64,000 nt of DNA from an uncultured Dokdonia sp. (GCF_937910895.1 NZ_CALEMI010000040.1:40520-104519); one strand, 5' to 3'. Positions 46,556-55,846 are shown, numbered from the stretch's first letter. Numbers and translations are program-made. Notes: generated from the letters alone by a model not told the origin.

Positions 46556-48211
46556 TTACTCCCCTATTCGCTTCCTTCTCTTTTTCTCTTTGGGAGCTTC
46601 TTCACTTTGCGTTGAACTTATAGTTGATGTTGGAACTGGAGTTGATGTTGGCGTCAACGTGCTATACTTATCAATCACACGATCTACACAGTTAATACCA
46701 TCAATCGCAGCAGAAATAATCCCACCAGCATATCCAGCACCTTCACCACAAGGATACAACCCTTGCACTTCGACATGCTCTAAAGTAATATCATCGCGAG
46801 GAATAGAGACTGGAGAAGATGTTCTACTTTCTGGGGCATGTATGACAGCATCATTGGTTAGATATCCTTTCATTTTTCTACCAAAAGCGACAAACGCTTT
46901 CTTAAGACGCTTTGCAATTAATGGAGGTAATACCTTATTCAAATCAACAGAAACAATACCGGGTTGATAGGAGGTTTTGGGGAAATCTTTGGAGACACGC
47001 CCTTCTACAAAATCACGCATCCGTTGTGCAGGAACAGCTTGTGTTTTTCCTGCTGCTTCCCAACAATCATGCTCTACCATTTTTTGAAAATCCAGACACA
47101 CAAACGGATCTCCTTCTTTGTAATTAGGTAAATCTTCAGGCGTGACACTTACAACAATCCCAGAGTTTGAATACGGATTATCACGTTTGGAAGGACTCCA
47201 ACCATTCGTCACTACCTCTTCTTGTGCTGTGGCACATGGTGCTATAATCCCGCCTGGACACATACAAAAAGAATATACACCCATCCCGTCTACTTGTTGT
47301 ACTAAGCTGTAAGAAGCTGGTGGCAAATAGGGATTATCGTTATCGCCATGGTATTGAATCTCATCTATTAATGCTTGTTGATGCTCAATACGCACACCTA
47401 TTGCAAAAGGTTTTGCTTCTATTTTGACGTTCCGTTTGTTTAATAAATAAAAAATATCCCGCGCGCTATGTCCTGTTGCCAAAATCACGTTATCAAAAGG
47501 CAACCAATCTCCATCATTAATCTGAATTTCTTTGATCTGATTTTCTATTATTTTAATGTCCGTAAGCTTACTCCCAAAACAAACTTCACCGCCTGCTTCT
47601 ATAATTGCTTCTCGCATCGCAGTAATAATACTAGGTAACTTATTAGTTCCAATATGCGGATGTGCATCTACCAAAATATCTTCGACAGCACCAAAATGTA
47701 CAAACCACTCCAGTGCCTTTAAGACATTGCCTCGTTTTTTAGAACGGGTATATAACTTTCCATCCGAGTAGGTGCCTGCACCGCCCTCGCCAAAACAATA
47801 ATTAGAATCTTCATTAACGATATGTTCTTTATTGATCGCGGCAAGATCCCGACGGCGTGCGCGTACATCTTTTCCTCGTTCAAATATAATGGGTTTCAGT
47901 CCGCCTTCTACGGCACGTAACGCGGCATACAATCCCGCAGGTCCAGCACCTATAATTGCTACTACTGGCGCATTGTGTACTTTTTGTGGTACAAACGAGG
48001 GAATGGATTCCCGTGCTTCGTCATGCTTCCAAAACTCAATCTGTAAGGATACACGCACTGGTGATTTACGTGCATCAATGCTTCGTTTGCGGATATCCCA
48101 TTCTCGTACATCCTCTGCTCTTAATCTCGCTTTCGCGAAAGCTTTCTCAGCAACATAATCATCATCTTCAGCTTGGTGCGGTAAGACATTTATTTGAACG
48201 AGTGTGCTCAT
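46556..48211 (-). CDS. FAD-dependent dehydrogenase (COG2509 type)
   Basis: 551 aa. The dinucleotide-binding motif VAIIGAGPAGLYAALRA begins near residue 83 after an N-terminal ferredoxin-like domain. Further features: FERGKDVRARRRDLAAINKE, FGEGGAGTYSDGKLYTR, VILATGHSARDI, and the C-terminal GLYPCGEGAGYAGGI with the second FAD contact. The set matches the uncharacterised FAD-dependent dehydrogenases found in most Bacteroidetes; the substrate is unknown. The last 35 residues are a Thr/Ser/Pro-rich and Lys-rich tail. One palindrome copy encodes KAFAKAR near the N-terminus. Confidence 0.88.
   Translation of the reverse strand: MSTLVQINVLPHQAEDDDYVAEKAFAKARLRAEDVREWDIRKRSIDARKSPVRVSLQIEFWKHDEARESIPSFVPQKVHNAPVVAIIGAGPAGLYAALRAVEGGLKPIIFERGKDVRARRRDLAAINKEHIVNEDSNYCFGEGGAGTYSDGKLYTRSKKRGNVLKALEWFVHFGAVEDILVDAHPHIGTNKLPSIITAMREAIIEAGGEVCFGSKLTDIKIIENQIKEIQINDGDWLPFDNVILATGHSARDIFYLLNKRNVKIEAKPFAIGVRIEHQQALIDEIQYHGDNDNPYLPPASYSLVQQVDGMGVYSFCMCPGGIIAPCATAQEEVVTNGWSPSKRDNPYSNSGIVVSVTPEDLPNYKEGDPFVCLDFQKMVEHDCWEAAGKTQAVPAQRMRDFVEGRVSKDFPKTSYQPGIVSVDLNKVLPPLIAKRLKKAFVAFGRKMKGYLTNDAVIHAPESRTSSPVSIPRDDITLEHVEVQGLYPCGEGAGYAGGIISAAIDGINCVDRVIDKYSTLTPTSTPVPTSTISSTQSEEAPKEKKRRKRIGE
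48129..48142. repeat. Palindrome copy 16 (inside FAD dehydrogenase gene)
   Basis: Exact copy read as EKAFAKARL about 25 residues into the protein. Confidence 0.85.
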
Positions 48212-48233
48212 GGGATGGTTGTTGAATCTGTTA

Positions 48234-48293
48234 ATTCGTTATTCGTTATTCGTTATTCGTTATTCGTTATTCGTTATTCGTTATTCGTTATTC
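48234..48293. repeat. 7-bp tandem array, ATTCGTT x about 8.6
   Basis: Perfect copies; on the other strand the unit is AACGAAT, sharing the ACGAA core with the arrays at 30746 and 62664. It starts 23 bp upstream of the FAD dehydrogenase start codon. Confidence 0.92.
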
Positions 48294-48320
48294 AAAATAG
48301 AGTACTACTCTATTTTGAAT
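48290..48320. repeat. Perfect 31-bp palindrome
   Basis: ATTCAAAATAGAGTA and its exact complement around a central C. It directly abuts the 7-bp array. A diverged copy lies at 63736-63768. Confidence 0.9.
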
Positions 48321-48373
48321 GTTCACTATGTTATATTTTAACCAGATTATCTAAATGACTACTCTATTTATAC

Positions 48374-48387
48374 GCTTTCGCGAAAGC
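48374..48387. repeat. GCTTTCGCGAAAGC palindrome, copy 17 (intergenic)
   Basis: Exact 14-bp copy. Confidence 0.85.
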
Positions 48388-48405
48388 AGAAATCGTAATC
48401 ATTCA

Positions 48406-48501
48406 GTCATCTCGACAAAAGGAGAGATCACACAAGTAGCTTCTGTGATGCTCACTGTCATGCGATTTCTCGTCACTCGTTCCTCGCTCTGTCGAAATGA
48501 C
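48406..48501. repeat. REP-like inverted repeat with GTCATTTCGACA arms
   Basis: GTCATCTCGACA (48406-48417) pairs with TGTCGAAATGAC (48490-48501), 11 of 12. The right half read backwards has the GTCATTTCGAC...GAGAAATC wording often seen as interspersed repeats in flavobacterial genomes. A related TTCGACAGGCTCAGCATGAC follows at 48521. Confidence 0.65.
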
Positions 48502-48541
48502 TACTCCATTTATACACTACTTCGACAGGCTCAGCATGACA

Positions 48542-48554
48542 TTTCGCGAAAGCG
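48542..48554. repeat. Palindrome copy 18 (intergenic, left arm lost)
   Basis: TTTCGCGAAAGCG, directly after the TTCGACAGGCTCAGCATGACA repeat. Confidence 0.72.
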
Positions 48555-48582
48555 ATCTCAATAACTATACGCTATATTCTCT

Positions 48583-49965
48583 TTATTTCAATCTCTCCAT
48601 CAACACATCCAATGTCACTGTCTCCTGCTCTCCTTCTACCATGTCTTTTACCGTAAATGTATTATCTTTCATTTCTTCTTCTCCTGCTAAAATTACAAAC
48701 GGAATCTCTCGACGATTGGCGTGTGTCATCTGCTTTTTCATCTGTTTCCCTGAAGTTACTTTATCAGGATACAGTTCTGCAACAATTCCTTGCGCCCGAA
48801 GACTTTTAATCGCTTTCATCGCATACAAAGCTTCTTTTTCTCCAAAGTTGATAAACAACACTTTGGTGCCTTCTAGGGTTTCTTTTGGAAATAAATTGAG
48901 TTCTTCAATGACCAGTGCAATCCGATCGAGTCCGAACGAAATTCCTACGCCACTCACATTTGGGAGTCCAAAAATTCCTGTAAGATCCGCATAGCGACCA
49001 CCGCCACCAATACTTCCCATATCCACACCTTCGGGAGCGGCTACTTCAAAAATAGCGCCTGTGTAGTAATTAAGTCCGCGGGCAAGTGTCACATCTAGTT
49101 GTAGCTTAGCACTTTCTAGTCCAAGATTTTCTATCGCTTTGTTGATGAACGTTAACTCCTCAATCCCTTGCATTCCTGTTTCAGAGTTTGCAAGCAAGAT
49201 TTGTAATGTTTCTAACTGATCGCCAAAACTTCCATTAAGTGTAAAAAGTGGCGCTACGGTATTAATAGCTTCTTGCGTGATGCCTTTGGCAAGCATTTCT
49301 TTAGTCACGCCGTCTTCGCCTATCTTATCTAACTTGTCTAAAGCAACGGTAAAATCTATGAGCTTATCACTCGCGCCAATCACTTCAGCAATGCCTGAAA
49401 GGATTTTGCGGTTGTTCATTTTGATGGTGACTCCTTCTAGTTTCAACGCAGTAAAAACGGCATCATATAACTGTACAAATTCTACTTCTTGCCATAAAGA
49501 ATCACTTCCCACCACATCGGCATCACACTGATAAAATTCTCTAAAACGCCCTTTCTGCGGACGGTCTGCTCTCCAGACGGGTTGCATTTGGTAGCGCTTA
49601 AAAGGAAATTCTATGTCGTTTTGGTGTTGTACTACGTAACGGGCAAAAGGCACGGTAAGGTCGTAACGTAATGCTTTTTCTGAGATTTGTGGAGTAAGTG
49701 CGGTTGAGTCCGCTTTCGCGAAAGCGTCATCCTTCACCTTCCCTAAATAATCTCCACTGTTTAAAATTTTAAAAATCAATCGGTCTCCTTCTTCCCCATA
49801 TTTTCCCATGAGGGTACTACTATTTTCAAAACTAGGGGTCTCAATTGGTTGAAATCCATAACGCTGAAACTGCGTACGAATGGTATTCATAATATAGGCC
49901 CGTTTTGCCACCTCTACAGGTGAAAAATCACGAGTTCCTTTAGGTATCGAAGGTTTTTGTGCCAT
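48583..49965 (-). CDS. hisS: Histidyl-tRNA synthetase
   Basis: Charges tRNA-His. 460 aa with class II motifs: N-terminal KGTRDFSP, motif 1 around [20 protein letters not shown], motif 2 [20 protein letters not shown], the His-specific [14 protein letters not shown] and GGGRYADL, and the C-terminal anticodon domain with [11 protein letters not shown] and [20 protein letters not shown]. Palindrome copy 19 encodes [10 protein letters not shown] between motifs 1 and 2, a place where homologues vary. Confidence 0.96.
   Translation of the reverse strand: MAQKPSIPKGTRDFSPVEVAKRAYIMNTIRTQFQRYGFQPIETPSFENSSTLMGKYGEEGDRLIFKILNSGDYLGKVKDDAFAKADSTALTPQISEKALRYDLTVPFARYVVQHQNDIEFPFKRYQMQPVWRADRPQKGRFREFYQCDADVVGSDSLWQEVEFVQLYDAVFTALKLEGVTIKMNNRKILSGIAEVIGASDKLIDFTVALDKLDKIGEDGVTKEMLAKGITQEAINTVAPLFTLNGSFGDQLETLQILLANSETGMQGIEELTFINKAIENLGLESAKLQLDVTLARGLNYYTGAIFEVAAPEGVDMGSIGGGGRYADLTGIFGLPNVSGVGISFGLDRIALVIEELNLFPKETLEGTKVLFINFGEKEALYAMKAIKSLRAQGIVAELYPDKVTSGKQMKKQMTHANRREIPFVILAGEEEMKDNTFTVKDMVEGEQETVTLDVLMERLK
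49711..49726. repeat. Palindrome copy 19 (inside hisS)
   Basis: Perfect CGCTTTCGCGAAAGCG read as DAFAKAD. Confidence 0.85.
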
Positions 49966-50160
49966 TTCTTTTAGTCGTTAGCTTTTAGTCGTTAGCGCTT
50001 TTGCTATTCAAAATAGCATTCTATTTAAATATAGCCTCTTTAAGCGTAAGCGTCTGCAAATATCTTAAAAATTGAGGGTATGAAATAATTAATTGGAAAG
50101 TTTGGTAACTTTTTTACAAGTCGATAGTCTTATCACAAACAACTATCAAAATTTGTATAG

Positions 50161-51576
50161 ATGAAAAGAGTATTATTTGTTGTTTTAGTAAGCTTAATCA
50201 ATCTCATTTCTTATGGTCAAAATGCGACGGGAGATTGGTATGGAAATTTAGAAGTACAGCCTGGCATGGTGCTTCCGCTGGTGTTTCATATCACCGAAGC
50301 AGATGGCACATATAGTGGCACTTTAGATAGTCCAGACCAAAAAGCATTTGGAATTCCAATCACAACCGTCACCTACACAGATGCAAATCTACAGGTAGAA
50401 ATTACAAATATGGGCGTTAAGTACACTGGTACTGTAAAAAGTGATACTCTAGTTGAAGGTACTTTTACGCAAGGTCCACTTACTATCCCGTTACAACTCA
50501 CACGTGAAGCAATAGCTGTAGAAGCACCAAATAGACCTCAAGAGCCTCAAGCTCCTTTTCCTTATACTGTACAAGAAGTTACCTTTGAAAATAAAGCGGC
50601 CAATGCTATTTTTTCAGGAACAATCACGCTTCCTAAAGTTGTTTTTAAAGGAAAAAAGAAATTACCTGCCGTTATTTTAATTTCTGGTTCTGGTCCCCAG
50701 GATCGTAATGAAGAATTATTAGGTCATAAACCTTTTCTTGTGATTGCGGACTATTTGACGCGAAATGGTATTGCTGTACTGCGATATGATGATAGAGGAA
50801 CTGCAAAATCTACAGGAAAATTTACAGGAGCGACCAGCGCTGATTTTGCGACAGATGCACAAGCTGCTTTTGATTTTCTAAAAACCCATCCCGATATAGA
50901 TGCTTCAAAAATAGGATTTGCAGGCCATAGTGAAGGTGGATTGATCGCTCCTATGGTTGCAGCAACCAATAAAGAAGTAGCGTTTATTGCACTTATCGCT
51001 GGTGTAGGACAACCAGGCGATGAGTTACTTATGGATCAAGGATACTTAATTGGTAAAGCACAAGGGCTTGATGACGAGATGCTACGTAAAAATCGTATTG
51101 CTCAAGAGACCATGTTTAACATCGTCAAAGAAAATTATGGGGATACTGAAAAAATCAAAACAGCACTTACCGCATATTTAGAAAACGCATTAGATCAGAA
51201 TCCTGAAATGATTCCAGAAGGATCTACCAAGGAGAATCTTATGAAGAGAGAAATAAATACACTTGTATCTGATTGGTTTCAGTATCTCATCATTACGGAT
51301 CCAAGACCTACCTTAGAAAAGGTAACCTGTCCCGTGTTGGCAATTAACGGATCATTAGATTTGCAGGTGCCTTCAAAGAAAAACCTTGATAATATTGAAG
51401 AATCTGTTAAAAAAGGTGGAAATACAGATGTCACTATTGTAGAATTCCCTAATTTGAACCATCTCTTTCAAACAACCACTACTGGTAGTCCTTCTGAGTA
51501 TGCACTACTAGAAGAAACATTTTCTCCAGATGCTTTGAAGGTACTTAGTGATTGGATTATAAAAAAGACTAAATAA
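50161..51576 (+). CDS. Secreted alpha/beta hydrolase
   Basis: 471 aa with signal peptide (VVLVSLINLISYGQ). Residues about 20-120 form a beta-rich domain seen in front of many Bacteroidetes hydrolases (GDWYGNLEVQPGMVLPLVFH). The catalytic domain has ISGSGPQDRNEE (oxyanion side), GIAVLRYDDRGTAKSTG, nucleophile elbow GFAGHSEGG with Ser, and NHLFQ with the late His; an Asp in NGSLDLQVP completes the triad. Likely an esterase or peptidase. Followed after 10 bp by an ABC permease gene, probably one unit. Confidence 0.88.
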   Translation: MKRVLFVVLVSLINLISYGQNATGDWYGNLEVQPGMVLPLVFHITEADGTYSGTLDSPDQKAFGIPITTVTYTDANLQVEITNMGVKYTGTVKSDTLVEGTFTQGPLTIPLQLTREAIAVEAPNRPQEPQAPFPYTVQEVTFENKAANAIFSGTITLPKVVFKGKKKLPAVILISGSGPQDRNEELLGHKPFLVIADYLTRNGIAVLRYDDRGTAKSTGKFTGATSADFATDAQAAFDFLKTHPDIDASKIGFAGHSEGGLIAPMVAATNKEVAFIALIAGVGQPGDELLMDQGYLIGKAQGLDDEMLRKNRIAQETMFNIVKENYGDTEKIKTALTAYLENALDQNPEMIPEGSTKENLMKREINTLVSDWFQYLIITDPRPTLEKVTCPVLAINGSLDLQVPSKKNLDNIEESVKKGGNTDVTIVEFPNLNHLFQTTTTGSPSEYALLEETFSPDALKVLSDWIIKKTK

Positions 51577-51586
51577 ACAACCCATT

Positions 51587-52822
51587 ATGTTTTCACTCTT
51601 TAGAGAAAATCTTCGTATTGCATCTGATAGTATTAAAAGTCAACTACTCAGAACTATCCTAACGGTTCTCATTATTGCCATAGGTATCACAGCACTTGTG
51701 GGTATTCTCACTTTTCTAAAAGCTTTTGAAAACACACTTACTAACGATTTTGCATCTATAGGGAGTAATACAATGACGATACAACGGTATGAGTTTACAA
51801 ATCAACGTAGAGGGGAACGTAAGATCATCAATCCTGTGATTGGCTATCGCGATGTAAAAGAGTTCACCGAATCCTTCTCATATCCTACAGCACAGACAGC
51901 TGTTTCCTTTACAGGAACCCGTACTGCAGAAGTAAAATATGAAAATGATAAAACAGATCCTGAAGTTACTGTTCTTGGGGTGAATGAAAATTTCTTGCAA
52001 AATTCGGGTCTTAAATTAGACAAAGGACGCAACTTTACTCCATTTGATATCAGCAATAATACTAGAGTCTGTGTACTGGGAAGTGATTTTTATAAAAATC
52101 TTTTTAAAGATGATAATCCTATTGGAAAAACGATTAGTATACGGGGTACCAAATTTAATGTGATTGCCATCCTTGAAGAAAAAGGATCTACGTTTGGGAA
52201 TAATCAAGATTTACGAGTTCTTATCCCTATACAGGTAGCACGCACTATGTTTACACAACCTAGTATTAATTATAGCGTAAGTATCATGGTAGATGATCCA
52301 GAATATCTAGATAGTGCAGAAGAAGAAGCGATACTTACCTTTAGAAATATACGTAAGCTATCCCCTGTGCAGCCCAACAATTTTGGAATAGGACGTAGTG
52401 ATGACCTTGTCAATCAAATTGCGGAAATTACTGGATTTTTAAGTGTTGCAGCTTGGGCAATTAGTTTGATTACTATTTTTGGTTCTTGTATCGCACTCGT
52501 CAATATTATGTTGGTATCTGTAACAGAACGTACACGTGAAATAGGGGTTAGAAAAGCTTTAGGCGCAAAAAGATCTACCATCGCTTTTCAATTTTTATAT
52601 GAAGCTATTATTGTAGGACAGTATGGCGGTTTATTGGGAATTGCCCTAGGTGTAGGTATAGGCGCTTTGATTGCTAAGTTATCAGGATTTGTTTTTACAA
52701 TCCCGTGGAGTGCTATTCTTGCAGCCACGACAATTACCTTTTTTATAGCGATTATATCTGGTTTATTTCCTGCACTTAAAGCAGCAAAACTTGATCCTAT
52801 TGAGTCGTTGAGGTATGAGTAA
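51587..52822 (+). CDS. MacB/FtsX-type ABC transporter permease
   Basis: 411 aa with one N-terminal membrane segment (TVLIIAIGITALVGILTFL), a large periplasmic MacB-like domain (about residues 45-280) and three C-terminal segments (WAISLITIFGSCIALVNIMLV, GGLLGIALGVGIGALIA, ITFFIAIISGLFPALKAAKL). The SVTERTREIGVRKALGAKRS coupling helix and ending KLDPIESLRYE are typical. No ATPase gene is adjacent, so it must use one encoded elsewhere. Substrate unknown. Confidence 0.9.
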   Translation: MFSLFRENLRIASDSIKSQLLRTILTVLIIAIGITALVGILTFLKAFENTLTNDFASIGSNTMTIQRYEFTNQRRGERKIINPVIGYRDVKEFTESFSYPTAQTAVSFTGTRTAEVKYENDKTDPEVTVLGVNENFLQNSGLKLDKGRNFTPFDISNNTRVCVLGSDFYKNLFKDDNPIGKTISIRGTKFNVIAILEEKGSTFGNNQDLRVLIPIQVARTMFTQPSINYSVSIMVDDPEYLDSAEEEAILTFRNIRKLSPVQPNNFGIGRSDDLVNQIAEITGFLSVAAWAISLITIFGSCIALVNIMLVSVTERTREIGVRKALGAKRSTIAFQFLYEAIIVGQYGGLLGIALGVGIGALIAKLSGFVFTIPWSAILAATTITFFIAIISGLFPALKAAKLDPIESLRYE

Positions 52823-52831
52823 TAAATAAAA

Positions 52832-53311
52832 TTACTCCTTAATATCTACAAAACGAGAAAACCAAGTATACAAATCTCCTTTAGTAATGACAGCACCTTC
52901 TTGGATTAATTTAAATTTATCTGCATTTGGTTGATCACTATAATCCTTACTTGCACTCATAAACACAACTACATCATCTGCTAAGTTTTGTTGCAACCAT
53001 TGATATCCTTCTTTTGTTGTGATATCGATATCTTCTTTATTAATCTTAACAGCGATCAACGTCATTTTATCTTCTCTTAAGTTAAAAAGATGCATTTGAT
53101 TGGGAGAAATATGTTCTAGATACTTTGCCTTTGTCAATACATTTTCCCAAACAAGATCAGAAAAGATATCAATCTCTTCTTCGGCGACGTGAGGTTTAGT
53201 GATTTTGATTTCTTGCCATTCATCTGCAGTAATGGACTGTGTTGCTAAAAAATTAATGAACTCTTGGTGAAGTTCTTCTAGTTGTTCTTTGGTAAGTCGA
53301 GCGTATTGCAT
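52832..53311 (-). CDS. DUF6495-like hypothetical protein
   Basis: 159 aa, no signal peptide. MQYARLTKEQLEELHQEFINF start and WLQQNLADDVVVFMSASKDY, TKGDLYTWFSRFVDI near the end match my memory of a flavobacterial family (DUF6495) commonly encoded next to rplI; I am moderately sure of the number. Role unknown. Separated from rplI by a palindrome and a strong terminator, so not in the ribosomal operon. Confidence 0.72.
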   Translation of the reverse strand: MQYARLTKEQLEELHQEFINFLATQSITADEWQEIKITKPHVAEEEIDIFSDLVWENVLTKAKYLEHISPNQMHLFNLREDKMTLIAVKINKEDIDITTKEGYQWLQQNLADDVVVFMSASKDYSDQPNADKFKLIQEGAVITKGDLYTWFSRFVDIKE

Positions 53312-53335
53312 GCTATACTTTTTATTTCTGAGTAC

Positions 53336-53349
53336 GCTTTCGCGAAAGC
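53336..53349. repeat. GCTTTCGCGAAAGC palindrome, copy 20 (intergenic)
   Basis: Exact 14-bp copy upstream of the DUF6495-like gene. Confidence 0.85.
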
Positions 53350-53390
53350 ATACAATTTATTCTAATAAACGATGACACTTATGTCTATAA

Positions 53391-53422
53391 AAAAACCGCT
53401 TTCATTGGCTGAAAGCGGTTTT
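53391..53422 (-). terminator. Terminator of the rpsF-rpsR-rplI operon
   Basis: Stem AAAACCGCTTTCA / TGAAAGCGGTTTT with a 5-nt loop, 19 bp beyond the rplI stop; A and T flanks allow use on both strands. Confidence 0.9.
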
Positions 53423-53440
53423 AAAATTATGTATTTCCAA

Positions 53441-53890
53441 TTATGCTTCGGCAATTACGTCAAATGCAAATGGTACAACAACATCTCTATGAAAACGAAT
53501 AGATGCTTCATAGCTCCCTAAACGTTTGATGTTATTACCAGGAATTGTTATAAATTTTCTCTCAATAGAAACACCAGCTTTTTCTAAAGCGTTTGCTAGG
53601 TCTGCATTGTTTACAGATCCAAAAAGCTTATCTCCATCTCCAGTTTTAGAACTAATCTTAATTTCTAAATCTTTCAATTTATCTGCTTCTTTTTGAGCTT
53701 CATCAATAACTTTTTGATCTTTATAAGCTCTCTGCTTTAAGTTCTCTGCGAGTACTTTTCTAGCAGATGGTGTAGCAAGTACTGCTGCGCCTTGTGGAAT
53801 AAGGAAGTTTCTTCCATATCCATTTTTCACACTTACGATATCGTCTGCAAATCCTAGATTCTCAACGTCTCTTTTTAATATAAGTTCCAT
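53441..53890 (-). CDS. rplI: 50S ribosomal protein L9
   Basis: 149 aa. N-terminal MELILKRDVENLGFADDIVSVKNGYGRNFLIPQ region (23S rRNA binding), long linking helix rich in Lys and Glu, and C-terminal domain with FGSVNNADLANAL and GSYEASIRFH. Last gene of the S6-S18-L9 operon, 13 bp after rpsR. Confidence 0.97.
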   Translation of the reverse strand: MELILKRDVENLGFADDIVSVKNGYGRNFLIPQGAAVLATPSARKVLAENLKQRAYKDQKVIDEAQKEADKLKDLEIKISSKTGDGDKLFGSVNNADLANALEKAGVSIERKFITIPGNNIKRLGSYEASIRFHRDVVVPFAFDVIAEA

Positions 53891-53903
53891 GAATGTCTAG
53901 TTT

Positions 53904-54203
53904 TTATTTGTATAAGTCAGTCACATAAGGCATAAGAGCCAAGTGGCGTGCGCGTTTTACAGCGACACTAACTTTACGTTGATATTTTAATGATGTTCCT
54001 GTAAGACGACGTGGTAACAATTTACCTTGCTCATTTACAAAAGACAATAACCAATCTGCATCTTTATAATCAATGTATTTAATACCTGATTTTTTAAAAC
54101 GACAGTATTTTTTTGCCTTATTCGTCTCAATATTTAAAGGCGTGAGATATCTGATATCTCCGTCTTTTTTTCCTTTTGCTTGTTGTTCGATAGAAGATGC
54201 CAT
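53904..54203 (-). CDS. rpsR: 30S ribosomal protein S18
   Basis: 99 aa. The core has [18 protein letters not shown], the [17 protein letters not shown] rRNA-binding strand, and [13 protein letters not shown]. The N-terminal 30 residues are longer than in E. coli, as usual in Bacteroidetes. Two bp downstream of rpsF, its S6 partner on the small subunit platform. Confidence 0.97.
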   Translation of the reverse strand: MASSIEQQAKGKKDGDIRYLTPLNIETNKAKKYCRFKKSGIKYIDYKDADWLLSFVNEQGKLLPRRLTGTSLKYQRKVSVAVKRARHLALMPYVTDLYK

Positions 54204-54205
54204 AA

Positions 54206-54544
54206 TTACGCTTGTTTTTTGTTTCTAGCTACTCTCTTTTCTGCCCAAGCAACTGCGTGCTTGTCTAACTTAACAGTAAGATAACGCATTACACGCTCAT
54301 CTCTACGGAATGTAAGTTCGTATTCAGAGATTGCCTCTCCTGGTACGGTAAATTCAAATAAGTGATAGAAACCACTTTTTTTGTTTTGGATAGGATAAGC
54401 AAGCTTTTTAAGCCCCCAGTCCTCTTTGTTAACCATCTTAGCACCCTTGCCTTTAAGAAAATCTTCGTACTTCTTAACTGTTTCCTTTATCTGCTCATCA
54501 GATAAAACGGGATTCAAGATGAAAACAGTTTCATAATGATTCAT
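54206..54544 (-). CDS. rpsF: 30S ribosomal protein S6
   Basis: 112 aa with [20 protein letters not shown], the ANxxxWGL-like [19 protein letters not shown] strand and a ferredoxin-like fold ending [10 protein letters not shown]. First gene of the operon, with a strong promoter. An in-frame ATG start; leader about 25 bp. Confidence 0.97.
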   Translation of the reverse strand: MNHYETVFILNPVLSDEQIKETVKKYEDFLKGKGAKMVNKEDWGLKKLAYPIQNKKSGFYHLFEFTVPGEAISEYELTFRRDERVMRYLTVKLDKHAVAWAEKRVARNKKQA

Positions 54545-54574
54545 ATACGTATGAGTTTAATTTAAAAATGTGTG

Positions 54575-54605
54575 CAAAATTAAGTATAGTTATTGGTTTA
54601 GCAAA
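54575..54605 (-). promoter_or_regulatory. Promoter of the rpsF-rpsR-rplI operon
   Basis: Minus strand: TTTG at 54605-54602, 19-bp spacer, TAATTTTG at 54582-54575, about 30 bp before rpsF. Same architecture as the iron-operon promoter. Confidence 0.7.
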
Positions 54606-54831
54606 GCATATATTAACAAATATGAAGATTAATTAACTATTTTTAGTTAACACGCCATAAAAGCTGATATAACCATCAGAATTTTAAATTATTATACGTC
54701 TATACACCTCGTTATTGCAAACACAAAGAGTCGATAAAAAACATAAAAATCCGACGAAATTCACTTTTTAATTGGTGTTTCCTTTTTTTTTGAGTATTAT
54801 TGTATCACTTAACCTATTTAAATTAAAGACT

Positions 54832-55533
54832 GTGGAAGGAGTAATTCTAGATTGCGCTGTTGTTGACGACTCGAGTCTACAACGCCTTGCGATCGTAAAA
54901 ATGATCAGTGATCACCCTAATTTACGACTCGTAGCCGAATACAATAATGCCATAGAGACAAAAAATGGTTTGCTTGAAACAAAAGTAGATCTTATTTTTC
55001 TTGATATCGAAATGCCTATTTTATCTGGATTTGACTTGCTTGATGACCTTATCCACAAGCCTCAAATTATATTTGTTACTGGTAAAACAAAGTATGCTTA
55101 CAAAGCATTTAATTATAATGCCATTGATTATTTACGTAAACCTATCACAAAAGATAGATTTACAAATGCAGTTTATAAAGCTATAAGCTTATATAAACTA
55201 AAAACAGAAGGTGCTGTAGATGATGACGATTACATCTTTGTAAAGAGTAATCTAAAGAAGAAAAAAGTAATGCTTAATGAGTTAAAATACATAACCGCAT
55301 TAGGTGATTACGTAAAACTTGTTACAGTCCACGACCCTATTGTAGTTCTTGCTACTATGAAATCCTTTGTAGCGCAATTACCGCCAGAGCGTTTTATGCG
55401 TATTCATAAATCGTACATTATCAACATTGATAAAGTAGATAAATACAACAGTAGAAATATAGAGATTGATGGGGAAAAAATACCGTTAAGCCGTCACAAG
55501 AAAACTGAATTAATTGAAGCATTATCTGCTTAA
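54832..55533 (+). CDS. LytTR-type response regulator
   Basis: 233 aa from a GTG at 54832. Receiver domain: DDSSLQRL acidic pair, phosphorylated Asp in LIFLDIEMP, VTGKTKYAYKAFNYNAIDYLRKP. DNA-binding LytTR domain: FVKSNLKKKKVMLNELKYI, ALGDYVKLVT, RIHKSYIINIDKVD and IPLSRHKK. The partner histidine kinase is not in the window. The longer frame from 54772 would add a hydrophobic N-terminus that does not fit a regulator, so the GTG start is preferred. Single-gene unit with its own terminator. Confidence 0.9.
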   Translation: MEGVILDCAVVDDSSLQRLAIVKMISDHPNLRLVAEYNNAIETKNGLLETKVDLIFLDIEMPILSGFDLLDDLIHKPQIIFVTGKTKYAYKAFNYNAIDYLRKPITKDRFTNAVYKAISLYKLKTEGAVDDDDYIFVKSNLKKKKVMLNELKYITALGDYVKLVTVHDPIVVLATMKSFVAQLPPERFMRIHKSYIINIDKVDKYNSRNIEIDGEKIPLSRHKKTELIEALSA

Positions 55534-55554
55534 ATCAATTCTATAATATATCAT

Positions 55555-55587
55555 AAAAAATCCACTCACATCGAGTGGATTTTTTTA
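55555..55587 (+). terminator. Terminator of the LytTR regulator gene
   Basis: Stem AAAAAATCCACTC / GAGTGGATTTTTT with a short ACATC loop, 22 bp after the stop. Confidence 0.9.
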
Positions 55588-55635
55588 TACGCTATATTTC
55601 CAAAACACTTTTCCAGAGGAATTATTTTTTTATAT

Positions 55636-55649
55636 GCTTTCGCGAAAGC
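55636..55649. repeat. GCTTTCGCGAAAGC palindrome, copy 21 (intergenic)
   Basis: Exact 14-bp copy. Confidence 0.85.
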
Positions 55650-55730
55650 GAACAACAGCATCTAGGATTCAATATAAAACGAATCTTAATAAAAGGTATT
55701 ACAACCCAAATCAAGACCTGAATCCTAATA

Positions 55731-55846
55731 ATCTAGCCAAGGGTAGAGGTATTAAACCATAGATTCCACTGAAAAAGAGAGATTAGTTCAACTAACTATT
55801 TTGTATGGGGCTTTAAGACTTTATAAAACAGTTTTTTACTAATAAC
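55731..55846. repeat. Dispersed hairpin element, copy B
   Basis: Shares with copy A (39635) the stretches AAGGGT, AGGTAT, GATTAGTTCAACTA, ATTTT, ATAAAACAG and ACTAATAA in the same order and spacing; here the hairpin stem is partly destroyed. Confidence 0.6.

Larger units (their letters stand above)
48212..48582. other. 371-bp repeat cluster between the FAD enzyme and hisS
   Basis: No gene. It contains a 7-bp tandem array, a 31-bp perfect palindrome, two copies of the GCTTTCGCGAAAGC family and a REP-like GTCATTTCGACA inverted repeat; almost every base belongs to some repeat. Confidence 0.8.
55534..55838. other. 305-bp region between the LytTR regulator and priA
   Basis: Holds the LytTR terminator, one palindrome copy and copy B of the dispersed hairpin element, which runs up to the priA stop codon. 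No gene. Confidence 0.7.

Noticed and set aside
48355..48582. Small ORFs in the repeat cluster upstream of hisS
   Set aside because: Every part of them is accounted for by repeats (GCTTTCGCGAAAGC, GTCATTTCGAC type), not by coding signal.
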